This document shows positions 1-6,509 of a stretch of DNA of 52,672 nt, in pieces. Position 1 is the first letter of the stretch, and every line of letters starts with the position of its first letter. The position numbers and the translations under genes were made by a program. Under the pieces are notes generated by a model. That model was not told the origin of the DNA. It worked only from the letters and a program-made list of their open reading frames with translations, and made no database searches. The stretch comes from Rubrivivax albus (GTDB lineage Bacteria; Pseudomonadota; Gammaproteobacteria; Burkholderiales; Burkholderiaceae_C): positions 1 to 52,672 of the forward strand of contig NZ_SACT01000013.1 of assembly GCF_004016515.1 (NCBI RefSeq), read 5' to 3'.

Positions 1-1
1 G

Positions 2-193
2 TTCCCGGTCGTGACGTCGCCGCACCTGCCGCTTGGCGTCTTCGTTGGTGTCCACCTCGCCTCCTTGGTGGACACCATCGTGGCCGTCGCCGACGCGTTA
101 CTCAAGATGGGTTCGCCGGACGCTTACCGCGAAGCGCCTGCTGTGTATCCTGCGCTTCGCGGGCTAGGCGCCGCGCCGCTGCGCGCGGCTTAG
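2..193 (+). CDS. C-terminal end of an unidentified ORF running into an attC remnant (partial)
   Basis: An open frame enters from the left edge and stops with TAG at 191-193. Codons up to about base 128 have GC-rich third positions and encode a hydrophobic stretch, so this looks like the end of a real gene, perhaps a membrane protein. From base 129 onward the frame reads through the right half of an attC site. The last ~20 residues are therefore encoded by recombination-site DNA, which suggests that a deletion fused a gene end to an attC half. No family is recognised. An internal GTG at 11 could also serve as a start, but the true start is probably outside the window. Confidence 0.35.
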   Translation, partial: FPVVTSPHLPLGVFVGVHLASLVDTIVAVADALLKMGSPDAYREAPAVYPALRGLGAAPLRAA

Positions 194-207
194 CTCGAAC
201 GTTAGGC
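129..207 (+). repeat. attC site, right half only (remnant)
   Basis: From 129 to 207 the sequence aligns without length change to the last 79 bases of the complete attC at 1385-1513. It ends in the same L' box (TTAGCTCGAAC) and R' core GTTAGGC (201-207). Upstream of 129 the expected left arm (GCCTAAC...GCTCAAG) is missing and is replaced by coding-like sequence. Without the R'' and L'' boxes it should not fold into a full recombination substrate. Confidence 0.75.
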
Positions 208-225
208 CGCACGAGGGAGCCCACA

Positions 226-687
226 TTGCCCATCCGCACGCAAGTCGATGATCTGTCTTCTGCGGAGGCAAGGAGCCTTATTGCGGAGCACCTTGCAGGC
301 ATGCAAGAAAACTCTCCTCCAGGCCATGTATATGCCTTGGCCATCGAAGGCCTGCGCGCGCCAGACGTTACGTTCTGGACCGCATGGCAAGACGAGAGAC
401 TTTGTGGCTGTGGAGCGCTCAAGGAGCTCAGCGCAACCTCAGGTGAGGTCAAGTCAATGCGCACGCGCCCAGAGTTCCTTCGCCAAGGGGTAGGGCAGGC
501 GGTTCTTGCTTCTGTCGTGGCGGAGGCCAAGTGGCGTGGCTACAGGCACCTCTACCTCGAAACAGGCACAGGCCCAGCGTTCGAACCAGCGCATGCGCTC
601 TATGAGCGGAATGGCTTCGCTTGGTGTGGCGCCTTCGGCGACTACGCGGCCACGGAGTTCAACGTCTTCATGGTCAAAGAACTGTGA
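226..687 (+). CDS. GNAT-family N-acetyltransferase (integron cassette gene)
   Basis: A 153-residue protein of the GCN5-related N-acetyltransferase fold, predicted to move an acetyl group from acetyl-CoA to an unknown amine. The acetyl-CoA binding region is visible as RPEFLRQGVGQAVL (about 81-94), the family R/Q-x-x-G-x-G/A pyrophosphate loop. It is followed by the Y-E-R-N-G-F segment near residue 125 that is typical of the C-terminal half. The start is TTG at 226, supported by an AGGGAG ribosome site at 213-218. It is the only gene of its cassette, between the half attC ending at 207 and the attC starting at 723. Cassette GNATs often modify antibiotics or toxins, but nothing here fixes the substrate. 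Confidence 0.85.
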   Translation: MPIRTQVDDLSSAEARSLIAEHLAGMQENSPPGHVYALAIEGLRAPDVTFWTAWQDERLCGCGALKELSATSGEVKSMRTRPEFLRQGVGQAVLASVVAEAKWRGYRHLYLETGTGPAFEPAHALYERNGFAWCGAFGDYAATEFNVFMVKEL

Positions 688-722
688 GGCGGTGTGTTCA
701 CTGGCACAGGCCAAAGAGTGCG

Positions 723-851
723 GCCTAACACCTCGCTCAAGCGCCGACGGGCTACGGCAGGGCGGCTTGCCCGCGCGGCCGCCTTTGGTCATCATCGGCC
801 GCACGGGCAAGCCGCCCTGCCGCAGCCCGCGGCTTAGCTCGAACGTTAGGC
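723..851 (+). repeat. attC recombination site
   Basis: A 129-bp imperfect palindrome. R'' GCCTAAC is at 723-729, the L'' region GCTCAAG follows, L' is TTAGCTCGAAC, and R' GTTAGGC is at 845-851. The two central arms (GGCGGCTTGCCCG and its complement) pair around a TCATCATC-containing loop. R'' and R' are perfectly complementary, as in a functional site. It closes the acetyltransferase cassette. Confidence 0.95.
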
Positions 852-897
852 CTCATGAAGCCTGCATCGCGAACATCGGAAGATTGAGGAGATCTCC

Positions 898-1383
898 TTG
901 GCAGAGAAGGAAGCTGGTGAAGATCCGAAAGGAATCGCAGGATGGCTCATTCTCGTCGTCATAGGTTTGGTGGTCAGCCCACTCAGAACACTTCACGCAC
1001 TGTACGAGAATCATTGGTTGATTATTCGTGATGGCATCTGGCCGGTGCTGACTACCCCTGGAACAGAGCACTATCACCCCTTGTGGGCGCCACTGTTTGC
1101 CTTCGAAGTCTTTGCGAACGTGGGATCAGTTCTGCTCGCTCTCATAGCTCTTGCGCTCCTTCTCCAAAAGTCACGTCATGCCCCCAGACTTGCAATCGTC
1201 TGGTTAGGTTGGGGCGTGGTATTCGGTGTACTTGACTACGTAATTGCAGGGCAGATTCCAGCAGTGGCAGAGCAAAGTGGGTCTGAGGCGATTCGTGAGC
1301 TTTCCCGAAGTGTTGCCGGTGCGGCCATATGGATTCCCTACTTTCTCAGGTCTAGGCGTGTGAAGAACACCTTTGTGCAATGA
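898..1383 (+). CDS. DUF2569 family membrane protein (integron cassette gene)
   Basis: A 161-residue polytopic membrane protein with about four hydrophobic segments (near residues 14-30, 66-88, 96-116 and 135-150). The N-terminal GIAGWLILVVIGLVVSPLR is the hallmark of the DUF2569 family, whose biochemical role is unknown. The start is TTG at 898, with GAGGAG at about 886-891 as ribosome site. It fills the cassette between attC sites 723-851 and 1385-1513, and its stop lies directly before the next attC, the usual cassette layout. DUF2569 proteins are common in cassette arrays and phage-like regions. No function is proposed. Confidence 0.8.
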   Translation: MAEKEAGEDPKGIAGWLILVVIGLVVSPLRTLHALYENHWLIIRDGIWPVLTTPGTEHYHPLWAPLFAFEVFANVGSVLLALIALALLLQKSRHAPRLAIVWLGWGVVFGVLDYVIAGQIPAVAEQSGSEAIRELSRSVAGAAIWIPYFLRSRRVKNTFVQ

Positions 1384-1384
1384 G

Positions 1385-1513
1385 GCCTAACCCCTCGCTC
1401 AAGCGCCGACGCGCAACGGCACGGCGCCTGGCCCGCGAAGCGCCTGCTGTGTATCGTGCGCTTCGCGGGCCAGGCACCGCGCCGTCGCGCGCGGCTTAGC
1501 TCGAACGTTAGGC
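1385..1513 (+). repeat. attC recombination site
   Basis: A 129-bp palindromic site with R'' GCCTAAC (1385-1391) and R' GTTAGGC (1507-1513). Its central arms (GGCGCCTGGCCCGCGAAGCGC and complement) differ from the site at 723-851 but nearly match the half site at 129-207. It closes the DUF2569 cassette. Confidence 0.95.
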
Positions 1514-1550
1514 CTCAGAGGCCGCCCTGCTGCGTGGTACCTGCCTATGG

Positions 1551-1556
1551 TACTAT
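1551..1556 (+). promoter_or_regulatory. Possible -10 element for hicAB, giving a nearly leaderless mRNA
   Basis: TACTAT matches a sigma-70 -10 box and ends only six bases before the hicA ATG at 1563. Transcription would then begin at or next to the start codon. No convincing -35 hexamer is seen about 17 bases upstream. Toxin-antitoxin cassettes often carry their own promoter, which makes the position plausible, but the evidence is weak. Confidence 0.3.
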
Positions 1557-1562
1557 TGCCGC

Positions 1563-1817
1563 ATGAAGCGCGGTCACCAGAAGACACTTGAGGCTGTCTA
1601 TTCCCGCCCCACCAGCGCGAACATTGCTTGGAAGGACATCGAAGCGCTCTTCAAGGCACTCGGTGCTGAGGTCTCGGAGCGCGAGGGGAGTCGTGTAGCG
1701 GTGGTTTTATTTGGTGAGGTGCGCGTTTTCCATCGCCCGCATCCGTCGCCACACACGGACAAGGGCGCAGTTGCAAGCGTTCGCAGGTGGCTTGAACAAC
1801 ACGGAGTTCGTCCATGA
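1563..1817 (+). CDS. hicA: HicA-family mRNA interferase toxin (integron cassette gene)
   Basis: An 84-residue basic protein matching HicA toxins, small double-stranded-RNA-binding-like RNases that cut mRNA and are neutralised by HicB. The family signature is clear: an N-terminal helix followed by WKDIEALFKALGA, an EGSRVAV strand, and the C-terminal V-F-H-R-P-H-P block (near residues 54-60) containing the catalytic-type histidine. It ends with the DKGAVASVRRWLEQHGV helix. It overlaps hicB by four bases (ATGA), so the two are translationally coupled with the toxin first, the usual order for this family. No Shine-Dalgarno sequence is evident. Confidence 0.85.
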   Translation: MKRGHQKTLEAVYSRPTSANIAWKDIEALFKALGAEVSEREGSRVAVVLFGEVRVFHRPHPSPHTDKGAVASVRRWLEQHGVRP

Positions 1818-2146
1818 ACATCATGACTGTTGAGGGGTACCACGCTCGGATCGAGTATGACGCCGAGACGGACCAGTTTCGCGGTGAGATCCTTGGTCTG
1901 AATGGCGGTGCGGACTTCTATGGCCGCAACCCCAAGGAACTTCGGTCCGAGTTCAAGAAGTCTTTGCAGGTCTTCCTGGAGGTCTGCAAAGAGAAGGGAA
2001 TTGAACCTCGTAGGAACTACTCGGGCAAGTTCAATCTGCGCATCCCACCTGAGCTTCACGAACAGTTGGCAATCGTTGCGCAGGCCGAGGGTAAGAGCAT
2101 AAACACGGTGGCTCAAGAAGCGCTGGCGCAGCGAGTGGCTGCGTGA
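1814..2146 (+). CDS. hicB: HicB-family antitoxin (integron cassette gene)
   Basis: A 110-residue antitoxin partner of HicA. The N-terminal half (YHARIEYDAETDQFRGEILGL) is the HicB partial RNase-H-like fold that binds the toxin. The C-terminal half (LRIPPELHEQLAIVAQAEGKSINTVAQEAL) is a ribbon-helix-helix DNA-binding domain, so the complex should repress its own promoter. The start is ATG at 1814, overlapping the hicA stop. Together the two genes fill the cassette ending at the attC that begins at 2154. Such cassettes are thought to stabilise large arrays by post-segregational killing. Confidence 0.88.
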   Translation: MNIMTVEGYHARIEYDAETDQFRGEILGLNGGADFYGRNPKELRSEFKKSLQVFLEVCKEKGIEPRRNYSGKFNLRIPPELHEQLAIVAQAEGKSINTVAQEALAQRVAA

Positions 2147-2153
2147 GACTGAG

Positions 2154-2282
2154 GCCTAACACCTCGCTCGAGCCGACCCGCTCCGGCAGGCGGCGCAAGG
2201 CTGGCACGCGGCACACGGTGCATCATCACGTACCAGCCTTACGCCGCCTGCCTCCGCGCGCGGCTTAGCTCGAACGTTAGGC
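2154..2282 (+). repeat. attC recombination site
   Basis: A 129-bp site with R'' GCCTAAC (2154-2160) and R' GTTAGGC (2276-2282). Its central arms (GGCGGCGCAAGGCTGG and complement) form a third sequence type in this array. It closes the hicAB cassette. An IS30-family element begins about six bases after it. Confidence 0.95.
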
Positions 2283-2288
2283 CTCACG

Positions 2289-3356
2289 GATTCCCAGACT
2301 AAGCGCAACACTCGTCAATGTACGCCTCCAAAGGCGTTTGGTAGCCCAGAATCTTTCTTGGCCTGTCATTCAAGGCTGATTCGATTTCGTCGCAGTGCTC
2401 CTGGGTGAGATCTCGGAAGCACATCCCTTTGGGCAAGTACTGGCGGATCAGTCCGTTGGTGTTCTCGTTCGTGCCGCGCTCCCAGGAGTGGTAGGGCTGG
2501 GCGAAGAAGAACTCGGTGCCGAAGCGCTCCTTGAGTTCGACGTAGCCATGGAACTCGGTGCCGTTGTCCAGTGTGATGCTGCGGATGTCCAGCGTACCCA
2601 GGAAGTCGAGTTCCTTGCTCAGGGCCTGGTTGACCTCGACGGCTCGACGAGCAGGCAGCTTGATGATGCGGGTGTAGCGGGTCTTGCGCTCGACCAGCGT
2701 GAGCAGGCAGTGGTGGCCATCGCGACCGATGACGGTGTCGCCCTCCCAGTGCCCGAAGGCCTGGCGGAGGTTGACGTCCATGGGGCGCATGGTCAGCGGA
2801 GGCTTGTCGCGCAGCTTGCCGCGGGAATCTGACTTGCGGTAGCCCTTGCGGTAGCGGCGGCTCAGGCGTCGGGTGCTGCGCCAGAGCTGGCCGCCGCGGC
2901 GCTTGTCCTTGCCGATCCAGCGGTAGACCGTGGAAGTGGAGATCAAGAGCAGTTGATCCAGAGCCAGGCGCCCGCTGATCTGCTCAGGGCTCCACCGATC
3001 GAGCAGCTTGGCGTGCACGAGCGCTACCTCATCATCAGCGAAGTTGGGACCACGGCGGCACTGGCGCAGCCGCGCCCGGGCGTAGCTGTGTGCCTTGGAG
3101 TAGCGGTAGTGGCCAGATGAGCGATCGGCGTTGCGGCGGAGTTCGCGGCTGACGGTGGCCACACTGCGCTGCAACCGCCTGGCAATGGATCGCAAGGACT
3201 TCCCCATGGACTTGTCCTGGCTGATCAGATACCGTTCTTCGAGGGTGAGATGGTTATACGACATGGTTGCAACCCCTTCTTGCCGGATGAGGAAGTGGCC
3301 AGTATTCCAGCTCACCCCCTTCTCGCTTCTGGTGTTGCACTTGATCTGACAATCCG
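2289..3356 (-). mobile_element. IS30-family insertion sequence, about 1.07 kb
   Basis: Imperfect terminal inverted repeats of about 23 bp flank a single transposase gene. The left end is GGATTCCCAGACTAAGCGCAACAC (2289 onward); the right end, read from the other strand, is GGATTGTCAGATCAAGTGCAACAC (ending near 3356). The two agree at about 18 of 24 positions. The size and one-gene structure are normal for IS30. No target duplication could be identified with certainty. It lies inside the cassette array, between attC 2154-2282 and the VOC-protein gene. Confidence 0.85.
2299..3264 (-). CDS. IS30-family transposase
   Basis: A 321-residue DDE transposase that should act on the flanking inverted repeats. 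The N-terminal MSYNHLTLEERYLISQ followed by SLRSIARRLQRSVATVSRELRRN is the IS30 helix-turn-helix. The catalytic triad is visible in the usual contexts: Asp in HWEGDTVIG, Asp in SITLDNGTEF, and Glu in WERGTNENTNGLIRQYLPKG. The start is ATG at 3264. An in-frame upstream start at 3315 would add 17 residues without family similarity and was not used. The length is normal, no frameshift is seen, and the gene appears intact. Confidence 0.95.
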   Translation of the reverse strand: MSYNHLTLEERYLISQDKSMGKSLRSIARRLQRSVATVSRELRRNADRSSGHYRYSKAHSYARARLRQCRRGPNFADDEVALVHAKLLDRWSPEQISGRLALDQLLLISTSTVYRWIGKDKRRGGQLWRSTRRLSRRYRKGYRKSDSRGKLRDKPPLTMRPMDVNLRQAFGHWEGDTVIGRDGHHCLLTLVERKTRYTRIIKLPARRAVEVNQALSKELDFLGTLDIRSITLDNGTEFHGYVELKERFGTEFFFAQPYHSWERGTNENTNGLIRQYLPKGMCFRDLTQEHCDEIESALNDRPRKILGYQTPLEAYIDECCA

Positions 3357-3398
3357 CCCGGCACTAGACGCGCGGCGGCGAGCTCACATCATTCTGGA

Positions 3399-3803
3399 AT
3401 GCCACAAGCACTCGGTCTTGTCTCTGTGATAGTACGCGAGTACGACGAGGCCATCGCTTTCTATGTAGGCGTACTGGGCTTTGAACTCGTCGAAGACACG
3501 GAGCTGCCCGAGCAGTCCAAGCGCTGGGTTGTTGTCAGGCCTCCAGGTGGTGGGCAGTGCGCTGTTCTCCTGGCTAGAGCGACAGACCCGGAGCAAGCGC
3601 GCCACGTGGGGAACCAGACTGGCGGCCGAGTCTTCCTCTTTTTGCACACAGACGACTTCGAGCGTGACTACACGAACTACAGCTCCAAGGGGGTTGAGTT
3701 CACGCGGGCGCCACAAGACATGCCCTATGGACGCGTGGCGGTCTTTCGAGATCTGTATGGCAATCAGTGGGATCTCCTGCAGCCACGGAAAGGGCGGCGT
3801 TGA
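3399..3803 (+). CDS. VOC-superfamily (glyoxalase/bleomycin-resistance-like) protein (integron cassette gene)
   Basis: A 134-residue single-domain vicinal-oxygen-chelate protein. The first beta-alpha-beta module (LGLVSVIVREYDEAIAFYVGVLGFELVED) and the second (VFLFLHTDDFERDYTNYSSKGVEF, then GRVAVFRDLYGNQWDLLQP) form the typical paired fold. Usual metal-ligand positions are not all obvious. Related proteins include glyoxalase I, fosfomycin or bleomycin resistance proteins and dioxygenases, so substrate and reaction are unknown. The start is ATG at 3399. The gene is intact although an IS30 element lies just upstream, which may separate it from any promoter at the head of the array. Confidence 0.8.
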   Translation: MPQALGLVSVIVREYDEAIAFYVGVLGFELVEDTELPEQSKRWVVVRPPGGGQCAVLLARATDPEQARHVGNQTGGRVFLFLHTDDFERDYTNYSSKGVEFTRAPQDMPYGRVAVFRDLYGNQWDLLQPRKGRR

Positions 3804-3810
3804 AAGTGCC

Positions 3811-3939
3811 GCCTAACCCCTCGCTCAAGAGCCGACGTGCCACGGCAGGCCGTCTTGCCCGCGCGGCCGTGTTTGTTCATCATCGGCTGCGCGGGCAAGC
3901 CGCCCTGCCGCGTCACGCGGCTTAGTTCGAACGTTAGGC
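3811..3939 (+). repeat. attC recombination site
   Basis: A 129-bp site with R'' GCCTAAC (3811-3817) and R' GTTAGGC (3933-3939). L' reads TTAGTTCGAAC, one base off its siblings. Its central arms resemble the site at 723-851. It closes the VOC-protein cassette. Confidence 0.95.
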
Positions 3940-3963
3940 GGAACTAAGGCATCGTCATCCGCG

Positions 3964-4350
3964 ATGCTCAAGAGTCTGCTCAAACTCCTTCCGGGCAAGT
4001 CGAGTGCCTCCGAGAAGACCCCAGATCTGGTCTTTCAGGTTTCCGCCCCCACGCATCTCGAAGAGCCGGATTCCTCGGTTCTTGACGTTGCGGCTTCTCT
4101 GATCGTCGTGGAAGGCCTTCCAGCGCCAGATTGGAGAGCGGTGGGATCCTGGGTTTCGTCAATCTCCGATCCTGCCGCTCAAGCGAAAGCCTGGTCCGAC
4201 GCCGAAGTCGCATGGCTCGCTCACATGCAGGAGGCTCTAGGACCGCGTTACCACCTCGCCCAACACGAATACGCAGTCCTGCTGTCCCCGCTCGAGCCCA
4301 GAGTAGCCGCGGCGACGGTCCAGTTCATGACCAAGACGTTGTCACGCTGA
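3964..4350 (+). CDS. Hypothetical protein (integron cassette gene)
   Basis: A 128-residue protein of no recognised family. It starts with a short amphipathic segment (MLKSLLKLLPG) rather than a signal peptide. It contains an acidic, tryptophan-containing middle (PAPDWRAVGSWVSSISDPAAQAKAWSDAEVAWLAHMQEALG) and appears soluble. The start is ATG at 3964, 25 bases after the preceding attC. No clear ribosome site is present. Its end overlaps a second coding-like frame (4323-4628) that has no start of its own, so this cassette may be a fusion product. Confidence 0.55.
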   Translation: MLKSLLKLLPGKSSASEKTPDLVFQVSAPTHLEEPDSSVLDVAASLIVVEGLPAPDWRAVGSWVSSISDPAAQAKAWSDAEVAWLAHMQEALGPRYHLAQHEYAVLLSPLEPRVAAATVQFMTKTLSR

Positions 4351-4628
4351 CAGGGCACTCATTCGTTCCGAGCGGGTCGGAGTGCCCGGACAGCGGCGAG
4401 TACATCCGTATTGGCACGATTGGAGTGCACGAACTCTCTTACCGGAACAGAGAAAGTGGCCGAAGCGGGGCAGTCGCATCGGATCTGTGGATTCGCAATG
4501 CTGACGATGGTCTTACCATCAGTTGGAAAAGTTCGCCGATTCCTTTGATAGCTGGTAGCAATGCGATCACTGTCACGATGAGCGATGGCAAGAGAACATC
4601 GGCGGCAACGATCGTAGTAACCCGGTAG
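4323..4628 (+). pseudogene. Start-less C-terminal fragment with an Ig-like beta-strand pattern
   Basis: A frame ending in TAG at 4626-4628 reads as genuine coding sequence for about 95 residues. It begins near VTLTGHSFVPSG, contains a pair of cysteine/glycine-rich turns, and ends with ISWKSSPIPLIAGSNAITVTMSDGKRTSAATIVVTR. That ending is the alternating pattern of bacterial Ig-like domains in exported proteins. No ATG, GTG or TTG lies in frame near its beginning, and it overlaps the end of the 3964-4350 gene by 28 bases. It is best read as the tail of a longer gene joined to another cassette gene by deletion. A frameshift between the two is the alternative. Confidence 0.45.
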
Positions 4629-4648
4629 GGATCCACGTTGCGACTGCG

Positions 4649-4777
4649 GCCTACCCCCTCGCTCAAGCGCCGACGCACAACGGCGTGGCGCCTGGCCCGC
4701 GAAGGGTCCGTTGTCTATCAAGTCGTTCGCGCGCGAGGTGTCGTGCCGCCGCGCGCGGCTCAGCTCGAACGTTGGGC
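4649..4777 (+). repeat. attC site with mutated core boxes (array end)
   Basis: This site is also 129 bp and aligns along its length with the others. However, R'' is GCCTACC (4649-4655) instead of GCCTAAC, R' is GTTGGGC (4771-4777) instead of GTTAGGC, and L' reads TCAGCTCGAAC. The two cores are no longer fully complementary. It is the last attC before core genes and probably recombines poorly. Confidence 0.9.
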
Positions 4778-4783
4778 CGCTGA

Positions 4784-4989
4784 GAACACCGCGCGTGCAT
4801 CCGGAGATCAGACAGTCGCTGTTACACGGAAAGATCGGTGAGGCGGCGGTCTACGCGAAGTGCTGGATGCATGGAAATCCTGCGTACTTCTTGGGGGCGG
4901 GGCTCCTAGGCAACCTTGCTGGGATCGACCAGATCGTCCAGACAAGGGTTCCGAGGTTCAAGCTTCGGGTGCAGTCGTGTCAATCTTGA
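4784..4989 (+). pseudogene. Possible cassette-gene remnant after the last attC
   Basis: A frame ending in TGA at 4987-4989 encodes about 65 residues after the attC (containing HPEIRQSLLHGKIGEAAVYAKCWMHG and LGNLAGIDQIVQTRVPRF). The composition looks protein-like. Its only upstream in-frame start (4711) lies inside the attC, so it seems to be a 5'-truncated gene. No family is recognised. The call is weak, and the stretch may simply be non-coding up to tadA. Confidence 0.25.
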
Positions 4990-5025
4990 GCGTGGACTGA
5001 TCAGCGCGGCCGGCTCGCCTGGTAC

Positions 5026-5604
5026 GTGCACGACAATGGCACGGTGACTGCTGATGGAACTACCCTGGATCCTGACGAGATCGCCATGCGCATGGCGCTC
5101 GATCAGGCGCACAACGCGCTTCTTGTCGGCGAGGTGCCTGTGGGCGCGGTCCTGATGCGGCAAGGGCAGGTGATCGCCACCGGCTACAACAGGCCCATCA
5201 CCACACACGACCCTACCGGCCATGCAGAGATCGTTGCGCTGCGGCATGGAGCCATGCTGCTGGGCAATTACAGGCTGCCCGAATGCGAACTTTTCGTGAC
5301 GCTGGAGCCGTGCGCGATGTGTGCAATGGCGATGCTTCACGCGCGGCTCAAACGCGTGATCTTCGGCGCACCGGATCCGAAGACCGGCGCGGCCGGCGGT
5401 GTGTTGGACGTCTTCGCCGACCCTCGGCTCAACCATCACACGCAGGTCGTCGGTGGCGTTCTGGCTGAGCCCTGCGGCGCACTGCTGCGGGAGTTCTTTG
5501 CCGACAAGCGCGCCCGCCGCCGGTCCGAACGGCGACTTCCGGCCGCCGGTGCGCCGACGTCGATCCCTACTGGCGATGCCACCGAACTGGACAGCGCACC
5601 GTGA
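5026..5604 (+). CDS. tadA: tRNA-specific adenosine deaminase TadA
   Basis: Deaminates adenosine-34 to inosine in the tRNA-Arg(ACG) anticodon, an essential wobble modification in the cytosol. The zinc-dependent deaminase motifs are intact: H-A-E at residues 66-68 (zinc ligand His66, proton shuttle Glu68) and P-C-A-M-C at 95-99 (ligands Cys96 and Cys99). The GEVPVGAVL segment near 35-43 is also conserved. The total is 192 residues from the GTG at 5026. The first ~20 residues are not family-like, and an ATG at 5086 (MRMALDQAHNALL) is an equally good start. It overlaps the following carboxypeptidase by four bases (GTGA). It marks the return to core genome after the integron array. Confidence 0.93.
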   Translation: MHDNGTVTADGTTLDPDEIAMRMALDQAHNALLVGEVPVGAVLMRQGQVIATGYNRPITTHDPTGHAEIVALRHGAMLLGNYRLPECELFVTLEPCAMCAMAMLHARLKRVIFGAPDPKTGAAGGVLDVFADPRLNHHTQVVGGVLAEPCGALLREFFADKRARRRSERRLPAAGAPTSIPTGDATELDSAP

Positions 5605-6509
5605 AACTTATTATTTTCTCGCCAGCCGGTGTGGTCCTCAAGGCGCCTCCGCTGCGTCTGGCCTGCCGGCGGCTTCAGGCGCTGGGGTTCGACGCCGTGC
5701 TGGACGAGTCGGCCTTGGCGCGGCATCAACGCTTTGCCGGTGACGACGACACCAGGCTGGCGGCGCTGCACCGGGTGGCCGAAGATGCGCCATCGGTGGC
5801 GATGGCGGCCCGTGGCGGCTACGGGCTGATGCGCCTGCTCGACCGCATCGACTGGCCGCTGATGGCGCGCAGTGTCGAGCGCGGCACGCGCTGGGTGGGG
5901 TACAGCGATCTGACCTGTCTGCAGATGGGGTTGCTCGCGCATGCGAAGCAGCCCAGCTGGGCCGGCCCCCTGGCTGCAGACGACTTCGGCCGCGCCGACG
6001 ACGCTGGCGGCGTCGACGAGATCACGCGCGACGTCTTCTGCGAGGCGATGGGTGGCGAACTCGAGGCCATCGGTTTCCGCACCGATGCGGGGCGAGATGG
6101 CCTGGCGGTGCGTGGCACGTTGTGGGGCGGCAATCTGGCCACCTTGTGCAGCTTGCTGGGCACGCCGCACTTCCCGCGGGTCCGAGGCGGGGTGCTGTAC
6201 ATCGAGGAGGTCAACGAGCACCCCTACCGGGTCGAGCGTTGCCTGCTGCAGCTGCTGCAGGCGGGCGTGCTGTCGGCTCAGAAGGCGGTGCTGGTGGGGG
6301 CGGTCAGCGCCTGGAAGCCGGCGCCGACGGACCGCGGCTACTCGTTGGCGAAGGCGCTGGCCGCGGTGCAGTCCCGTACCAAGGTCCCGCTGTTGACCGG
6401 TCTGCCTTTCGGGCATGTGCCCACCAAGGTCTGCCTGCCTCTGGGGCGGCGGGTGGACCTCGTGGTGGAGGGGCGCCAGGCGCTGCTGGCCTGGGGACAC
6501 GGGCGCTGA
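5601..6509 (+). CDS. ldcA: LD-carboxypeptidase, peptidase family S66 (LdcA-like)
   Basis: Removes the terminal D-alanine from murein tetrapeptides during cytoplasmic peptidoglycan recycling. It has 302 residues, normal for the family, and no signal peptide. Conserved parts are AARGGYGLMRLLDRID (69-84), the nucleophile Ser102 in V-G-Y-S-D, the acid in YIEEVNE (200-206) and the histidine His272 in G-L-P-F-G-H. Together these give the S66 Ser-Glu-His triad. The GTG start overlaps the tadA stop, so the pair is probably co-translated, an arrangement frequent in betaproteobacteria. Confidence 0.92.
   Translation: MKLIIFSPAGVVLKAPPLRLACRRLQALGFDAVLDESALARHQRFAGDDDTRLAALHRVAEDAPSVAMAARGGYGLMRLLDRIDWPLMARSVERGTRWVGYSDLTCLQMGLLAHAKQPSWAGPLAADDFGRADDAGGVDEITRDVFCEAMGGELEAIGFRTDAGRDGLAVRGTLWGGNLATLCSLLGTPHFPRVRGGVLYIEEVNEHPYRVERCLLQLLQAGVLSAQKAVLVGAVSAWKPAPTDRGYSLAKALAAVQSRTKVPLLTGLPFGHVPTKVCLPLGRRVDLVVEGRQALLAWGHGR

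Noticed and set aside
723..4777. The regularly spaced repeats considered as a CRISPR array
   Set aside because: The repeats are 129-bp palindromes 530-1530 bp apart with genes between them and have attC core boxes, not short repeats with uniform spacers.
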